The notes beneath the pieces are model-generated. The model had not been told where the DNA came from, ran no database searches, and saw nothing but the letters and a program-made list of their open reading frames with translations. Shown here one piece after another: positions 44,276 to 52,848 of a DNA stretch of 64,000 nucleotides. The stretch comes from Burkholderiales bacterium (lineage in GTDB: Bacteria > Pseudomonadota > Gammaproteobacteria > Burkholderiales > SG8-41). Location of the stretch: NCBI GenBank assembly GCA_020854035.1, contig JADZGE010000008.1, positions 21,188 to 85,187 of the forward strand. The letters run 5' to 3'. Both the position numbers and the translations under genes were made by a program. Positions within the stretch are counted from its first letter, which is position 1; each line of letters begins with the position of its first letter.

Positions 44276-45067
44276 ATGACGGACATCCTGCAACGCATCC
44301 TCGCTGTCAAGGCCGCCGAAATCGAGCGAGCGCGTGCCGCGAGACCGCTGGCAGCGCTGCGGGAAGAGGCGCGCCAGGCGCCGCCTCCGCGCGATTTCGT
44401 GGGCAGCCTCGCCTCCAGACTGGCGGCGGGCGGGCCCGCTGTCATCGCGGAGATCAAGAAGGCGAGTCCGAGCCGCGGGGTGTTGCGCGAGCATTTCGAT
44501 CCGGCGGCGATCGCCGCGAGCTACGAACGCCACGGCGCGGCCTGCCTTTCGGTACTGACGGACGAACCGTTCTTTCAGGGGACGCTCGCACATTTGCGCG
44601 AGGCGCGGGGGGCGTGCAGCCTGCCGGTACTGCGCAAGGATTTCGTGATGGACCCGTACCAGGTCCACGAGGCGCGCTCGGCGGGCGCCGACTGTATCCT
44701 CCTCATCGTCGCCGCGCTGGAGGACGCGCGGATGGGTGAGCTCGAGTCCGCCGCGCGCGGGCTCGGGATGGCCGTGCTGGTGGAAGTGCACGATGCGCGG
44801 GAACTCGAGCGCGCATTGGGGCTCGCGACCCCGCTCATTGGCATCAACAACCGCGATCTCCGGACGTTCGAAACGAAGCTGGAGACGACGCTCGGCCTCC
44901 TCGACCGGATCCCCGAGGGACGCATCGTGGTGACGGAAAGCGGGATACTCGCCCCGGCGGATGTCGCGCGGATGCGCGGCCGCGGGGTGAACTGCTTTCT
45001 CGTCGGCGAAGCGTTCATGCGCGCCGCCGATCCCGGCGCGGAGCTCGCGCGGGTATTCGCGACGTGA
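44276..45067 (+). CDS. trpC: Indole-3-glycerol phosphate synthase
   Basis: 263 residues, TIM barrel. Ring closure of CdRP to indole-3-glycerol phosphate. Landmarks: [22 protein letters not shown] (catalytic Lys), [44 protein letters not shown] block (LRKDF), [13 protein letters not shown], and [30 protein letters not shown]. Single-function enzyme, no TrpF fusion. Its start lies at the edge of a repeat, so its ribosome site may derive from that element. Confidence 0.97.
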   Translation: MTDILQRILAVKAAEIERARAARPLAALREEARQAPPPRDFVGSLASRLAAGGPAVIAEIKKASPSRGVLREHFDPAAIAASYERHGAACLSVLTDEPFFQGTLAHLREARGACSLPVLRKDFVMDPYQVHEARSAGADCILLIVAALEDARMGELESAARGLGMAVLVEVHDARELERALGLATPLIGINNRDLRTFETKLETTLGLLDRIPEGRIVVTESGILAPADVARMRGRGVNCFLVGEAFMRAADPGAELARVFAT

Positions 45068-45082
45068 GGCTGCACGGCCGAT

Positions 45083-45108
45083 TTCCGTGTGCTTCCGTGT
45101 GCTTGCGC
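45083..45108 (+). repeat. Tandem TTCCGTGTGC repeat
   Basis: TTCCGTGTGC twice in tandem, followed by a degenerate third unit TTGCGCGG, in the 66-base gap between trpC and coq7. Confidence 0.6.
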
Positions 45109-45133
45109 GGCCGGGTTTTGCTACGCTAGAGCC

Positions 45134-45760
45134 GTGCCCACGCTTGATGACCTGATCGTTGCCTTCGACAGGGGCCTGCGCACCGTCTTCGCGCCGGCGC
45201 GCGCGGCGAGGCCGATGCCGGGCGAGGATCTGCCGCAGGCCGGGCTCTCGCCCGCCGAACGGACGCACGCCGCCGCGCTCATGCGCGTCAACCATGCCGG
45301 CGAAGTGTGCGCGCAGGCCCTATACGAGGGACAGGCGCTGACGGCGCGAAACCCGGAGGCGAGAGGCGCGCTTGAGCGGGCCGCCGGCGAGGAGACCGAC
45401 CATCTCGCGTGGACCGCGCGGCGCGTCGCGGAACTGGGGGGTCGCACGAGTGTGCTCGACCCGTTCTTCTACGCCGGCTCGTTCGCCCTCGGCGCCGCCG
45501 CGGGCTTGCTGGGGGATCGCTGGAACCTCGGGTTTCTCGCGGAGACCGAGCGCCAGGTGGTCGCGCACCTGGAAGGCCATCTCTCGCGCCTGCCGGCGGC
45601 GGATGCGAAGAGCCGCGCGGTCCTGGAGCAAATGCGCGACGACGAGGCACGGCACGCGACGACCGCGCTCGAGCACGGTGGCGCGGAACTGCCGGCCCCG
45701 GTCCAGTGCGCGATGAAGGCGGCGTCGAAGGTGATGACAGGAGCAGCCTACTGGCTGTAG
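45134..45760 (+). CDS. coq7: Demethoxyubiquinone hydroxylase Coq7
   Basis: 208 residues from a GTG at 45134. Carboxylate-bridged diiron enzyme that hydroxylates C6 of the ubiquinone ring in place of UbiF. Metal ligands visible: Glu in [17 protein letters not shown], ExxH in GEETDHLAW, Glu in [15 protein letters not shown], and ExxH in [15 protein letters not shown]. Consistent with the other ubiquinone genes in this window (ubiE, ubiJ, ubiB and a UbiH-family enzyme). Confidence 0.95.
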   Translation: MPTLDDLIVAFDRGLRTVFAPARAARPMPGEDLPQAGLSPAERTHAAALMRVNHAGEVCAQALYEGQALTARNPEARGALERAAGEETDHLAWTARRVAELGGRTSVLDPFFYAGSFALGAAAGLLGDRWNLGFLAETERQVVAHLEGHLSRLPAADAKSRAVLEQMRDDEARHATTALEHGGAELPAPVQCAMKAASKVMTGAAYWL

Positions 45761-45766
45761 GAAGGA

Positions 45767-45827
45767 GCCGCAAAGGCGCAGAGGACGCGGCGAAACGGCT
45801 GCGAGGAAGCCGCCGATGAACGCCGAT
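45767..45827 (+). repeat. Composite repeat A+B, left copy beside the methyltransferase gene
   Basis: GCCGCAAAGGCGCAGAGG followed by GCCGCCGATGAACGCCGAT. The matching copy in reverse orientation is at 46395-46447; the two enclose the gene at 45873-46334. Confidence 0.6.
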
Positions 45828-45872
45828 ACGGTCGAGCGCAATGCGGCCCGAGACCGGCGCCTGCGTGCGTCG

Positions 45873-46334
45873 TTACAGCCAGCGAGGAACCGATCGGCGG
45901 TAGCTCTCGAATTCTCCGCCGAACTTCGCCGCGAGGATGCGTTCCTCCGGCCGGATCTGGAAGCGGTCGATGTAGACCGCGAATACCGCCACCCCGAGCG
46001 CGGCGAGCGGGTGCGCGAGCCACATCGCCCACGCGCTCAGTATGAGCACCAGCCCCAGGTACATCGGGTTGCGCGTCACGCGGTAGATGCCGGTCGTGAC
46101 CATGGCGGACGTGTTGGCGGGGCGCAGTGGATTCACGGTCGTGCGCGCACGGAGGAACGCCAGCAGCCCCGCCGCATCGATCGTTGCCCCCGCCGCGAGC
46201 AGGACCATCGCGGCCACGCGGCGCCAGGGCACGGGAACCACCAGATCGGGCAGCGCGAGCGCCACCGCCCACATCGCCCCGGCGCAGGCGAGCGCCACGA
46301 CCGGCGGCGGAACCGCCGTCTCCAGGAACTTCAT
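45873..46334 (-). CDS. Isoprenylcysteine carboxyl methyltransferase-family membrane protein
   Basis: 153 residues with four hydrophobic segments. The C-terminal ICMT/PEMT-like signature is clear: TTGIYRVTRNPMYLGLVLILSAWAMW, then RPEERILAAKFGGEFESYRRSVPRWL with the Glu-Glu and the YRRxVPRW end. These proteins bind SAM at the membrane; most bacterial members have unknown substrates. Flanked on both sides by inverted composite repeats. Confidence 0.85.
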   Translation of the reverse strand: MKFLETAVPPPVVALACAGAMWAVALALPDLVVPVPWRRVAAMVLLAAGATIDAAGLLAFLRARTTVNPLRPANTSAMVTTGIYRVTRNPMYLGLVLILSAWAMWLAHPLAALGVAVFAVYIDRFQIRPEERILAAKFGGEFESYRRSVPRWL

Positions 46335-46394
46335 CTTGCCGCGGATCTCACACGACTGCGGGAATGGGGCGGAGTGCGGTTACGCCCGGAAGTC

Positions 46395-46447
46395 ATCGGC
46401 GTTCATCCGCGGCCGAACCCTTCCCGTTTTCTCCGCGCCGCCGCGGC
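46395..46447 (-). repeat. Composite repeat A+B, right copy
   Basis: Read on the minus strand: GCCGCGGCGGCGCGGAGAAA, then GCCGCGGATGAACGCCGAT. Inverted relative to 45767-45827 and abutting the osmC-like stop codon. Confidence 0.6.
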
Positions 46448-46869
46448 TAATTCCCGGCTTCACGAATTTCGAAGTCGTGCGTCACCGCCGCCGTCTTCCC
46501 GAGCATGATGGACGCCGAGCAGTACTTCTCGGCCGAGAGGTGCACCGCGCGCTCGACCTGCGCCGGCTTCAGTGCGCTGCCCGTTACGACGAAGTGGAAA
46601 TGGATCTTCGTGAACACCTTCGGGTCCGTCGCCGCGCGCTCGGCGTCGACTTCCACGACGCAGTCGGTGATGGCCGCGCGCCCGCGCCTGAGGATGTACA
46701 CCACGTCGTAGGCGGCGCAGCCGCCCGCGCCGATGAGGAGCGTCTCCATGGGGCGCGGCCCGAGGTTTCGCCCCCCGCCCTCCGGCGCGCCGTCCATGAC
46801 GAGGGCGTGCCCGCTCCCGGATTCGCCGACGAAGGCGACGTTCTCGATCCACTTGATGCGTGCTTTCAC
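46447..46869 (-). CDS. OsmC/Ohr-family protein (YhfA-like)
   Basis: 140 residues from a GTG at 46867-46869. OsmC fold: IKWIENVAFVGESGSGHALVMDG, RPMETLLIGAGGCAAYDVVYILRR (Cys near the family's first reactive Cys), FTKIHFHFVVTGSALKPAQVERAVHLSAEKYCSAS (second Cys), and TAAVTHDFEIRE. The arrangement fits the YhfA/OsmC-like subgroup rather than Ohr. Peroxidase activity is possible but not shown. Confidence 0.88.
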   Translation of the reverse strand: MKARIKWIENVAFVGESGSGHALVMDGAPEGGGRNLGPRPMETLLIGAGGCAAYDVVYILRRGRAAITDCVVEVDAERAATDPKVFTKIHFHFVVTGSALKPAQVERAVHLSAEKYCSASIMLGKTAAVTHDFEIREAGN

Positions 46870-46969
46870 CGTCGTGTCTCCGGGCCGCGGGCTTAGACCC
46901 ACGAGCCACGAGCCGCCGGAGTCCAGCCGGCCCGCAGCCCGCCCTCCGCGCCACGGAGCCAGTGCCGTC

Positions 46970-47728
46970 TCATCGCCCCAGCGCGACGCGCAGATGATAC
47001 CAGCCGATCCCCATGACCTCGTGGAAGAACCAGCTCGCGTTGAAGAGCGCCTGCCCCGTCGGCAGGAAATCGAGCGCGGCCACGGTCGGTCGCGTGGTGA
47101 ATGCCGTCGGGGCGGGGATCACTTCGAGCCCCACCGACTCGAACGCGTAGCGCGCGCGCGGCATGTGAAAGGCGTGCGTGACGAGATAGACCCGGCGGAT
47201 TCCGGCCTCCTCGAGCAGCCGCGCGCTGCCGCGCGCGTTGGCGAGCGTGTTGCTGGAGGCGTCCTCGATCCAGCGCACGGGCACCCCGAACTCGCGCGTG
47301 AGCACTCGTCGCATCGCAAGCGCCTCCGACGTGGCGCCGCCACGGTGGGTGCCGCCGGAGACGAGCACGGGCTTGCCGAGCACGCGCCGGAGGTGCGCGC
47401 CGTAGCGCAGCCGGACCAGGGTATGCGTGTTCACGGTGTCGCCGCCGTATTCGGGAGCACCGATGTAGGCGCCGCCCCCGAGGACGACGATCGCCTCGCC
47501 GCTGCGGTCCGCACCCGGATCGGCCGGCCGCGGCTCCAGGGAAGCGAGCAACCGGCTCGACACAGCGGGGATCGACAGGGCGTACATCGCGGCGAGCCCC
47601 GCCACGAGGATGCCCCGGAAGAGGCGGGGACTGCGCCGGGCCGCGAAGAGTGCGAACGCGATGAGGACCGGCAGGTTGCCGGGCGGCATGAGGAGCGCCG
47701 CGATGGCGCCGGTGATGACGTATTCCAT
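46970..47728 (-). CDS. YdcF/ElyC-type DUF218 membrane protein
   Basis: 252 residues. Two N-terminal membrane helices (LPVLIAFALFAARR and ILVAGLAAMYALSIPAVSSRLL), then the DUF218 domain: AIVVLGGGAYIGAPEYGGDTVN, KPVLVSGGTHRGGATSEALAMRRVL, EDASSNTLANARGSARLLEEAGIRRVYLVTHAFHMPRARYAF. E. coli ElyC of this family affects envelope biogenesis and undecaprenyl-phosphate use. Gene stands alone between osmC-like and rplM, divergent from rplM. Confidence 0.88.
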   Translation of the reverse strand: MEYVITGAIAALLMPPGNLPVLIAFALFAARRSPRLFRGILVAGLAAMYALSIPAVSSRLLASLEPRPADPGADRSGEAIVVLGGGAYIGAPEYGGDTVNTHTLVRLRYGAHLRRVLGKPVLVSGGTHRGGATSEALAMRRVLTREFGVPVRWIEDASSNTLANARGSARLLEEAGIRRVYLVTHAFHMPRARYAFESVGLEVIPAPTAFTTRPTVAALDFLPTGQALFNASWFFHEVMGIGWYHLRVALGR

Positions 47729-47846
47729 GGACAGTGCTCGGCGGGGGGCCGCAACGGGCGTGCTTGCCCCGGATGGCCCGACGAGCTACCGCTCCCGCGA
47801 GCCGGTCACATCGTTACGATCCGGGCCGCGCGAGGGGCTTGCCGGA

Positions 47847-47876
47847 TTGACACATCCGCCTGATTCCCAATAGAAT
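47847..47876 (+). promoter_or_regulatory. Strong sigma-70 promoter of rplM-rpsI
   Basis: Consensus TTGACA, 18-base spacer, TAGAAT (5 of 6), ending 28 bases before the rplM ATG. The best promoter match in the window, as expected for ribosomal protein genes. Confidence 0.82.
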
Positions 47877-47903
47877 TCGCCCTTTTCCCGAGCAAACCCC
47901 GCC

Positions 47904-48332
47904 ATGAAAACCTTCAGCGCCAGGCCCGGCGATGTCCGGCAGGACTGGTACGTCGTGGATGCCGCCGGCAAGGTGCTTGGCAGGCTCGCGTCCGAGATCG
48001 CGCGGCGGTTGCGCGGCAAGCACAAGCCGGAATTCACGCCGCACATCGACACGGGTGATTATATCGTCGTCGTCAACGCCGATAAGCTCCGCGTCACGGG
48101 GCGCAAGGCCGAGAGCAAGATCTACTACCGCCACAGCGGGTATCCGGGCGGCATCCGCGGCACGAGCTTCCAGAAGCTCCATGCCCGCCATCCCGACCGC
48201 GTGCTGCGGCTCGCGGTGAAGGGTATGCTGCCGAAGGGCCCGCTCGGCTACGCGATGCTGAGGAAGATGAAGGTCTACACCGGGGCGAGCCATCCGCACG
48301 CGGCGCAGCAGCCCAAGAACCTGGAGGTCTGA
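47904..48332 (+). CDS. rplM: 50S ribosomal protein L13
   Basis: 142 residues, exactly the usual length. [31 protein letters not shown] start in conserved blocks, [57 protein letters not shown] and [20 protein letters not shown] end. Early assembly protein of the large subunit. Seven bases before rpsI. Confidence 0.98.
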   Translation: MKTFSARPGDVRQDWYVVDAAGKVLGRLASEIARRLRGKHKPEFTPHIDTGDYIVVVNADKLRVTGRKAESKIYYRHSGYPGGIRGTSFQKLHARHPDRVLRLAVKGMLPKGPLGYAMLRKMKVYTGASHPHAAQQPKNLEV

Positions 48333-48339
48333 AAGTCTC

Positions 48340-48738
48340 ATGGCCACGCAAACGCAGCAGCACTACGGCACGGGCCGGCGCAAGAGCGCGGTGGCGCGCG
48401 TCTACATCCGCCCGGGCACCGGCACGATCACGGTGAACGGCCGGCCGGTCGATGAATTCTTCTCCCGGGAGACCGGGCGCATGGTCGTGCGCCAGCCCCT
48501 CGAGCTCACCAACACGCTCACCTCGTTCGACATCAGCGTGAACGTCGACGGCGGCGGCGAATCGGGCCAGGCCGGTGCGGTGCGCCACGGCATCACGCGC
48601 GCCCTGATCGAGTACGACGCGACGTTGAAGACGCCGCTCAAGAAGGCCGGGCTCGTCACGCGCGACGCGCGCGAGGTCGAGCGCAAGAAGGTCGGCCTGC
48701 ACAAGGCGCGGCGCCGCCACCAGTACTCCAAGCGATAG
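48340..48738 (+). CDS. rpsI: 30S ribosomal protein S9
   Basis: 132 residues. [58 protein letters not shown] and the basic tail ending [17 protein letters not shown], whose last Arg contacts tRNA in the P site. Co-transcribed with rplM; followed by a terminator. Confidence 0.98.
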   Translation: MATQTQQHYGTGRRKSAVARVYIRPGTGTITVNGRPVDEFFSRETGRMVVRQPLELTNTLTSFDISVNVDGGGESGQAGAVRHGITRALIEYDATLKTPLKKAGLVTRDAREVERKKVGLHKARRRHQYSKR

Positions 48739-48771
48739 GAATTCGCCGGACGGTTCGTCGGCCGGATTCCT
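48737..48771 (+). terminator. Terminator after rpsI
   Basis: Arms AGGAAT / ATTCCT extended by GCCGGACG / CGTCGGCC with TTTGG after the stem. A second GC-rich hairpin (GGCCGCCC / GGGCGGCC, about 48819-48836) lies shortly before argC. Confidence 0.65.
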
Positions 48772-48862
48772 TTGGTACTGGCTCCCGTCGGAAAGCGAGA
48801 CGGGACCACAAAGGTTCGGCCGCCCCCGGGCGGCCTTGCTCTCTTCGGACCCGGAAGCGCCC

Positions 48863-49903
48863 ATGGCCAGGGGGAAGATCAGAGTCGGCATCGTCGGCGG
48901 CACCGGCTACACCGGGGTGGAGCTCTTGCGCCTGCTCGCCCGGCACCCGCACTGCGAGATCGCCGCCATCACGTCGCGACAGGAGGCCGGGCCGGCCGGC
49001 GCCGATCTCTTTCCCAACCTGCGCGGCACGACGAGCCTCAGGTTCAGCGAACCGGCGAAAGCGGGACTCGCCGAGTGCGACCTCGCGTTTTTCGCGACGC
49101 CCAACGGCGTGGCGATGGGCGAGGCCCGCGAGCTCCTCGCCGCCGGCGTGCGCGTGATCGATATCGCGGCGGACTTTCGCCTGAAGGACGTGGCGCTCTG
49201 GGAGCGCTGGTACGGCACGAAGCACGTCTGCCCGGAGATCGCCGCCGAGGCGGTCTACGGGCTGCCCGAGGTCAACCGCGAGCGCATCCGCGGGGCGCGC
49301 GTGGTCGCGAATCCCGGCTGCTACCCGACCGCGGTGCAGTTGGGTTTCCTGCCGCTCGTCGAGGCTGGCGTCATCGACCTCGCGCACCTTATCGCGGACG
49401 CGAAGTCCGGCGTCTCCGGCGCGGGCCGCAGGGCCGAGGCGCACCTGCTCCTCGCGGAGGCATCCGATAATTTCAAGGCCTACGGCGTACCCGGGCACCG
49501 GCACCATCCCGAGATCGTGCAGGGGCTCGAGCAGGCCGCCGGGCGCCCGGTGAGCCTCGTGTTCGTCCCGCACCTCGCGCCGATGATCCGCGGCATACAC
49601 GCGACGCTCTACGCGCGGCTGACGGGCGACGCCGATCTACAGGCGCTCTACGAGCGCCGTTACGCGGGCGAAACCTTCGTCGACGTGTTGCCCGCGGGCA
49701 GCCACCCCGAGACGCGCTCGACGCGTGGGGCGAACTGCTGCCGCATCGCCGTGCACCGGCCGAATGGAGGCGACATCGCCGTGGTGCTTTCCGTGATCGA
49801 CAACCTGGTGAAGGGCGCTTCGGGGCAGGCGGTACAGAACATGAACATCATGTTCGGCTTTCCCGAGGCGGCGGGACTGGAGCAGCTCGCGCTGCTGCCC
49901 TGA
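48863..49903 (+). CDS. argC: N-acetyl-gamma-glutamyl-phosphate reductase
   Basis: 346 residues from the ATG at 48863. NADPH-dependent third step of arginine synthesis. [19 protein letters not shown] (Rossmann), [40 protein letters not shown], the catalytic Cys in [29 protein letters not shown] and the His in [14 protein letters not shown]. Positioned after rpsI as in other betaproteobacteria. Confidence 0.97.
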   Translation: MARGKIRVGIVGGTGYTGVELLRLLARHPHCEIAAITSRQEAGPAGADLFPNLRGTTSLRFSEPAKAGLAECDLAFFATPNGVAMGEARELLAAGVRVIDIAADFRLKDVALWERWYGTKHVCPEIAAEAVYGLPEVNRERIRGARVVANPGCYPTAVQLGFLPLVEAGVIDLAHLIADAKSGVSGAGRRAEAHLLLAEASDNFKAYGVPGHRHHPEIVQGLEQAAGRPVSLVFVPHLAPMIRGIHATLYARLTGDADLQALYERRYAGETFVDVLPAGSHPETRSTRGANCCRIAVHRPNGGDIAVVLSVIDNLVKGASGQAVQNMNIMFGFPEAAGLEQLALLP

Positions 49904-49909
49904 GCCGCC

Positions 49910-50662
49910 GTGGCCCACCTCGCCCGCACCCTCCGGCGCAAGTTCGGGATCGCCGCGCGGCGCGTTTCCGTGCAGGCGCACGTGCCGTGGTACTGGCGGT
50001 GGCTCGGCATACTGCTCGGTGGCGCCGTCATCGCGGGGATCGGCTGGGCGACCTACGACTTCGGCATGGAGTTCGCGGGATTCCGCCAGAGCGAGGCCGC
50101 GCGGGCGCTCGCGAGGTTGAACGAGGAGATCAAGGCGCGCGACGAGGAGCTCGGCGCGCTGCGCAGGAAGCAGGCGGCGGCGGAGCGGCAGTTGCAGATC
50201 GAGCGCGCCACCTTCGGCGACCTCGAGAAGCAGATGAAGGCGCTCGCGGAGGAGAACGCCGTGCTGCGCGAGGACCTCGCGTTCTTCCAGTCGCTGATGC
50301 CCTCGGGGGCGACGAACACGCCGGGCGTCACCATCAACCGCGCCCGCGTGCAGCCGGAGTCGGTGCCCGGGGAATACCGCTACCGGCTGCTGCTGGTCCA
50401 GACCGGGCAGCGCGCGCGCGAGTTCCAGGGCAACCTGCAGCTCGCCATCAACCTCACGCAGGAGGAGCGCCGCTTCGTCGTGATGGTGCCGTCCGATGCG
50501 GCGAAAGGCGCGAAGGAGTACCAGGTGAACTTCAAGTTCTTTCAACGCGTGGAGGGCAGCTTTCGGGTCCCCGCCGGCGCGGTCGTGCAAAGCGTCCAGA
50601 TGCGGGTATTTGAAAATGGCGCCAGTACGCCTAAACTTACGCAAACCGTGAAGCCCTCCTGA
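49910..50662 (+). CDS. DUF6776-type coiled-coil membrane protein
   Basis: 250 residues, GTG start six bases after argC. A basic cytoplasmic N-terminus is followed by one membrane helix (WLGILLGGAVIAGIGWATYDFG, about 30-51), a coiled coil (about 60-125; LARLNEEIKARDEELGALRRK, LEKQMKALAEENAVLREDL) and a periplasmic beta-rich C-terminus (YRYRLLLVQTGQRAREFQGN, FRVPAGAVVQSVQMRVFENG). Conserved beside bactofilin genes in betaproteobacteria, which suggests a link to the cell-shape cytoskeleton; direct evidence is lacking. Confidence 0.8.
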   Translation: MAHLARTLRRKFGIAARRVSVQAHVPWYWRWLGILLGGAVIAGIGWATYDFGMEFAGFRQSEAARALARLNEEIKARDEELGALRRKQAAAERQLQIERATFGDLEKQMKALAEENAVLREDLAFFQSLMPSGATNTPGVTINRARVQPESVPGEYRYRLLLVQTGQRAREFQGNLQLAINLTQEERRFVVMVPSDAAKGAKEYQVNFKFFQRVEGSFRVPAGAVVQSVQMRVFENGASTPKLTQTVKPS

Positions 50663-50672
50663 GGGAAGCGCC

Positions 50673-51083
50673 ATGTTCGGAGCCAGGGGCAGCAGCAAGC
50701 CGCAAAGCCGCATCGATTGTCTGATCGGCGCCGGCACGACGATCGAGGGCAACATCACCTTCACCGGGGGGCTGCGGGTCGACGGGCGGGTGCGCGGCGC
50801 CGTCGTGGCGGCCGACGGCGGGGACGGCACGCTGGTCCTCTCGGAGCACGCGCAGATCGAGGGGGAAATCCGCGTTTCGCACGTGGTCATCAACGGCACC
50901 GTGGTCGGCCCGATCCACGCGGCGGAGTACGTTGAACTGCAGGCGAAGGCGAATGTCACAGGCGACATCCACTACAAGACGCTCGAGATGCAGCTCGGCG
51001 CGGTGCTGCAGGGGCGGCTCGTCTACCAGAGCGATGCGAAGTCGGACAAGGTGGTGCAGTTGAAGCCCGCCGCGGCGGAATAG
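50673..51083 (+). CDS. Bactofilin
   Basis: 136 residues. Single bactofilin beta-helix domain: [78 protein letters not shown] in repeating strand-turn units, short flexible ends. Polymerises without nucleotide and scaffolds envelope enzymes. Ten bases after the coiled-coil membrane protein gene and close to two peptidoglycan genes, consistent with a cell-wall role. Confidence 0.93.
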   Translation: MFGARGSSKPQSRIDCLIGAGTTIEGNITFTGGLRVDGRVRGAVVAADGGDGTLVLSEHAQIEGEIRVSHVVINGTVVGPIHAAEYVELQAKANVTGDIHYKTLEMQLGAVLQGRLVYQSDAKSDKVVQLKPAAAE

Positions 51084-51120
51084 GCGGCCGGGCGCTTTAC
51101 CACGGCAACGGGAGCACGTC

Positions 51121-51474
51121 ATGAACGCGGTAACCGAATCGATACCCGACCCGCTGGTGTTCACGGAGGCGGCGGCGGCCAGGGTGAAGCAGTTGATCGA
51201 CGAGGAAGGCAACGCGAAGCTCAAGCTGCGGGTGTTCGTGCAGGGCGGCGGCTGCTCGGGCTTTCAGTACGGCTTCACCTTCGACGAGGAGGTGAGCGAC
51301 GATGACACTCGCATGGAGCGCGGTGGCGTGATGCTCGTGATCGATCCCATGAGCCTGCAATACCTGGCGGGCGCCGAGATCGACTACCAGTCGGGGATCG
51401 AGGGCGAGCAGTTCGTGATCAAGAACCCGAACGCGACCTCGACCTGCGGCTGCGGCTCCTCCTTTTCGGCCTAG
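51121..51474 (+). CDS. erpA: Iron-sulfur cluster insertion protein ErpA
   Basis: 117 residues, A-type Fe-S carrier. The three cluster Cys are at [13 protein letters not shown] and near the end in [10 protein letters not shown] (CGCG). [20 protein letters not shown] is the usual N-terminus. Delivers clusters to IspG/IspH and others. Normal neighbour of the bactofilin gene in this lineage. A perfect inverted repeat begins within its stop codon region. Confidence 0.95.
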   Translation: MNAVTESIPDPLVFTEAAAARVKQLIDEEGNAKLKLRVFVQGGGCSGFQYGFTFDEEVSDDDTRMERGGVMLVIDPMSLQYLAGAEIDYQSGIEGEQFVIKNPNATSTCGCGSSFSA

Positions 51475-51506
51475 GAGCCTGCCGGCCTTTCCGCCGGCAG
51501 GCTCCT
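51473..51506. terminator. Perfect hairpin after erpA
   Basis: 14-base perfect arms AGGAGCCTGCCGGC / GCCGGCAGGCTCCT, loop CTTTCC. No T-run follows; the symmetrical stem could work in both directions or with Rho. Confidence 0.6.
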
Positions 51507-51642
51507 CCGGTCGCGGCCGCGCGGGAAAAGGCGGCGCCGCGGCATCCCGCGGGAAGGCCGGACCTTCCTCACCCGGCGCCATTCGCCCCGCGGCTCGCGG
51601 GACGGCCACCCGCCCCGGTCCGGCCGCGGGGCGGCTGATGCC

Positions 51643-52848
51643 ATGATCTTCGGGATCGATCGCCTGCTTGCCGAGCCCGCGCTGCGCCGGCCGCTCGCCG
51701 GCCGGCGGATCGCGCTCCTCGCGCACCCGGCGTCGGTCACGCGAGAACTCGTGCACGCGCTCGATGCGCTGCACGCCCTCGGCGATCTCGACCTCGTCGC
51801 GGCCTTCGGTCCCCAGCACGGCCTGCGCGGCGAGAAGCAGGACAACATGGTCGAATCGCCCGACTACACCGACGCCGCGCTCGGCCTTCCCGTCCACAGC
51901 CTCTACGGCGCGGTGCGCCGTCCCACGCCCGCGATGATGTCGGCATTCGACGTCCTGCTCGTCGACCTGCAGGACCTCGGCTGCCGCGTCTACACGTTCG
52001 TGACGACGCTGCGCTACGTGCTGGAGGCCGCCGCGGCGAGCGGCAAGGCGGTGTGGGTGCTCGACCGGCCGAACCCGGCGGGACGTCCCGTGGAAGGAAC
52101 GCGGCTGGAGAGCGGCTGGGAAAGCTTCGTCGGCGCGGGCCCGCTGCCCATGCGACACGGGCTCACGCTGGGTGAACTCGCGAACTGGTTCGTACGTACG
52201 CTGCGCCTCGACGTCGACTGCCGGGTGATCGCCATGGAGGGCTGGCAACCCGCGGCGGCGCCCGGCTACGGCTGGCCGCTCGGCGAGCGCGCATGGGTGA
52301 ACCCCAGTCCCAACGCGCCCGGGCTCTCGACGGCGCGCTGCTATCCCGGCACGGTGATGCTGGAGGGCACCACGCTCTCCGAGGGGCGCGGCACGACCCG
52401 GCCGCTCGAACTGTTCGGCGCGCCGGATCTCGATCCGCGCAGGCTCCTCGCCACGATGGCGGCGATCGCGCCCGGCTGGATGGCGGGCTGCCGGTTGCGG
52501 CCGTGCTGGTTCGAGCCCACGTTTCACAAGCACGCGGGCGGCGCCTGCGCCGGGGTCCAGATTCACGTGGAGGATGCGGCCTACGATCACGGCGCATTCC
52601 GGCCGTGGCGGCTGATCGCCCTAGCCTTCAAGGCGCTGCGGCGTATCGACCCGGATTACGCGCTGTGGCGCAACTTCCCCTACGAGTACGAAACCGAGCG
52701 GCGCGCCATCGACCTCATCAACGGGGGAGAGAGCCTGCGCGCCTGGGTCGACGATCCCGCCGCCGCTGCCGCGGACCTGGAGGCCCTTGCCGCGCCCGGC
52801 GAGCGCGCCTGGCGCGAGGAGCGCGAGGCGGTGCTCCTCTACCGCTAG
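51643..52848 (+). CDS. NamZ-type exo-beta-N-acetylmuramidase (DUF1343)
   Basis: 401 residues. DUF1343 landmarks: FGIDRLLAEPALRRPLAGRRIALLAHPASV, FGPQHGLRGEKQDNM, PVHSLYGAVRRPTPAMM, DVLLVDLQDLGCRVYTFVTTLRYVLEAAA, WVLDRPNPAGRPVEG, PMRHGLTLGELANWF, WVNPSPNAPGLSTARCYPGTVMLEGTTLSEGRGTTRP (in blocks), FRPWRLIALAF. NamZ enzymes remove MurNAc from the non-reducing end of glycans. No signal peptide, so cytosolic, pointing to muropeptide recycling. It occupies the place where relatives carry anmK. Its stop codon overlaps that of the convergent peptidase gene. Confidence 0.88.
   Translation: MIFGIDRLLAEPALRRPLAGRRIALLAHPASVTRELVHALDALHALGDLDLVAAFGPQHGLRGEKQDNMVESPDYTDAALGLPVHSLYGAVRRPTPAMMSAFDVLLVDLQDLGCRVYTFVTTLRYVLEAAAASGKAVWVLDRPNPAGRPVEGTRLESGWESFVGAGPLPMRHGLTLGELANWFVRTLRLDVDCRVIAMEGWQPAAAPGYGWPLGERAWVNPSPNAPGLSTARCYPGTVMLEGTTLSEGRGTTRPLELFGAPDLDPRRLLATMAAIAPGWMAGCRLRPCWFEPTFHKHAGGACAGVQIHVEDAAYDHGAFRPWRLIALAFKALRRIDPDYALWRNFPYEYETERRAIDLINGGESLRAWVDDPAAAAADLEALAAPGERAWREEREAVLLYR

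Noticed and set aside
38946..45838. Family A/B repeats considered as a CRISPR array
   Set aside because: Copies are inverted pairs or contiguous decamers, not regularly spaced direct repeats with unique spacers, and no cas genes occur.
48772..48862. Riboswitch or leader element before argC
   Set aside because: Only GC-rich hairpins are visible; no known riboswitch core or arginine-box can be identified by eye.
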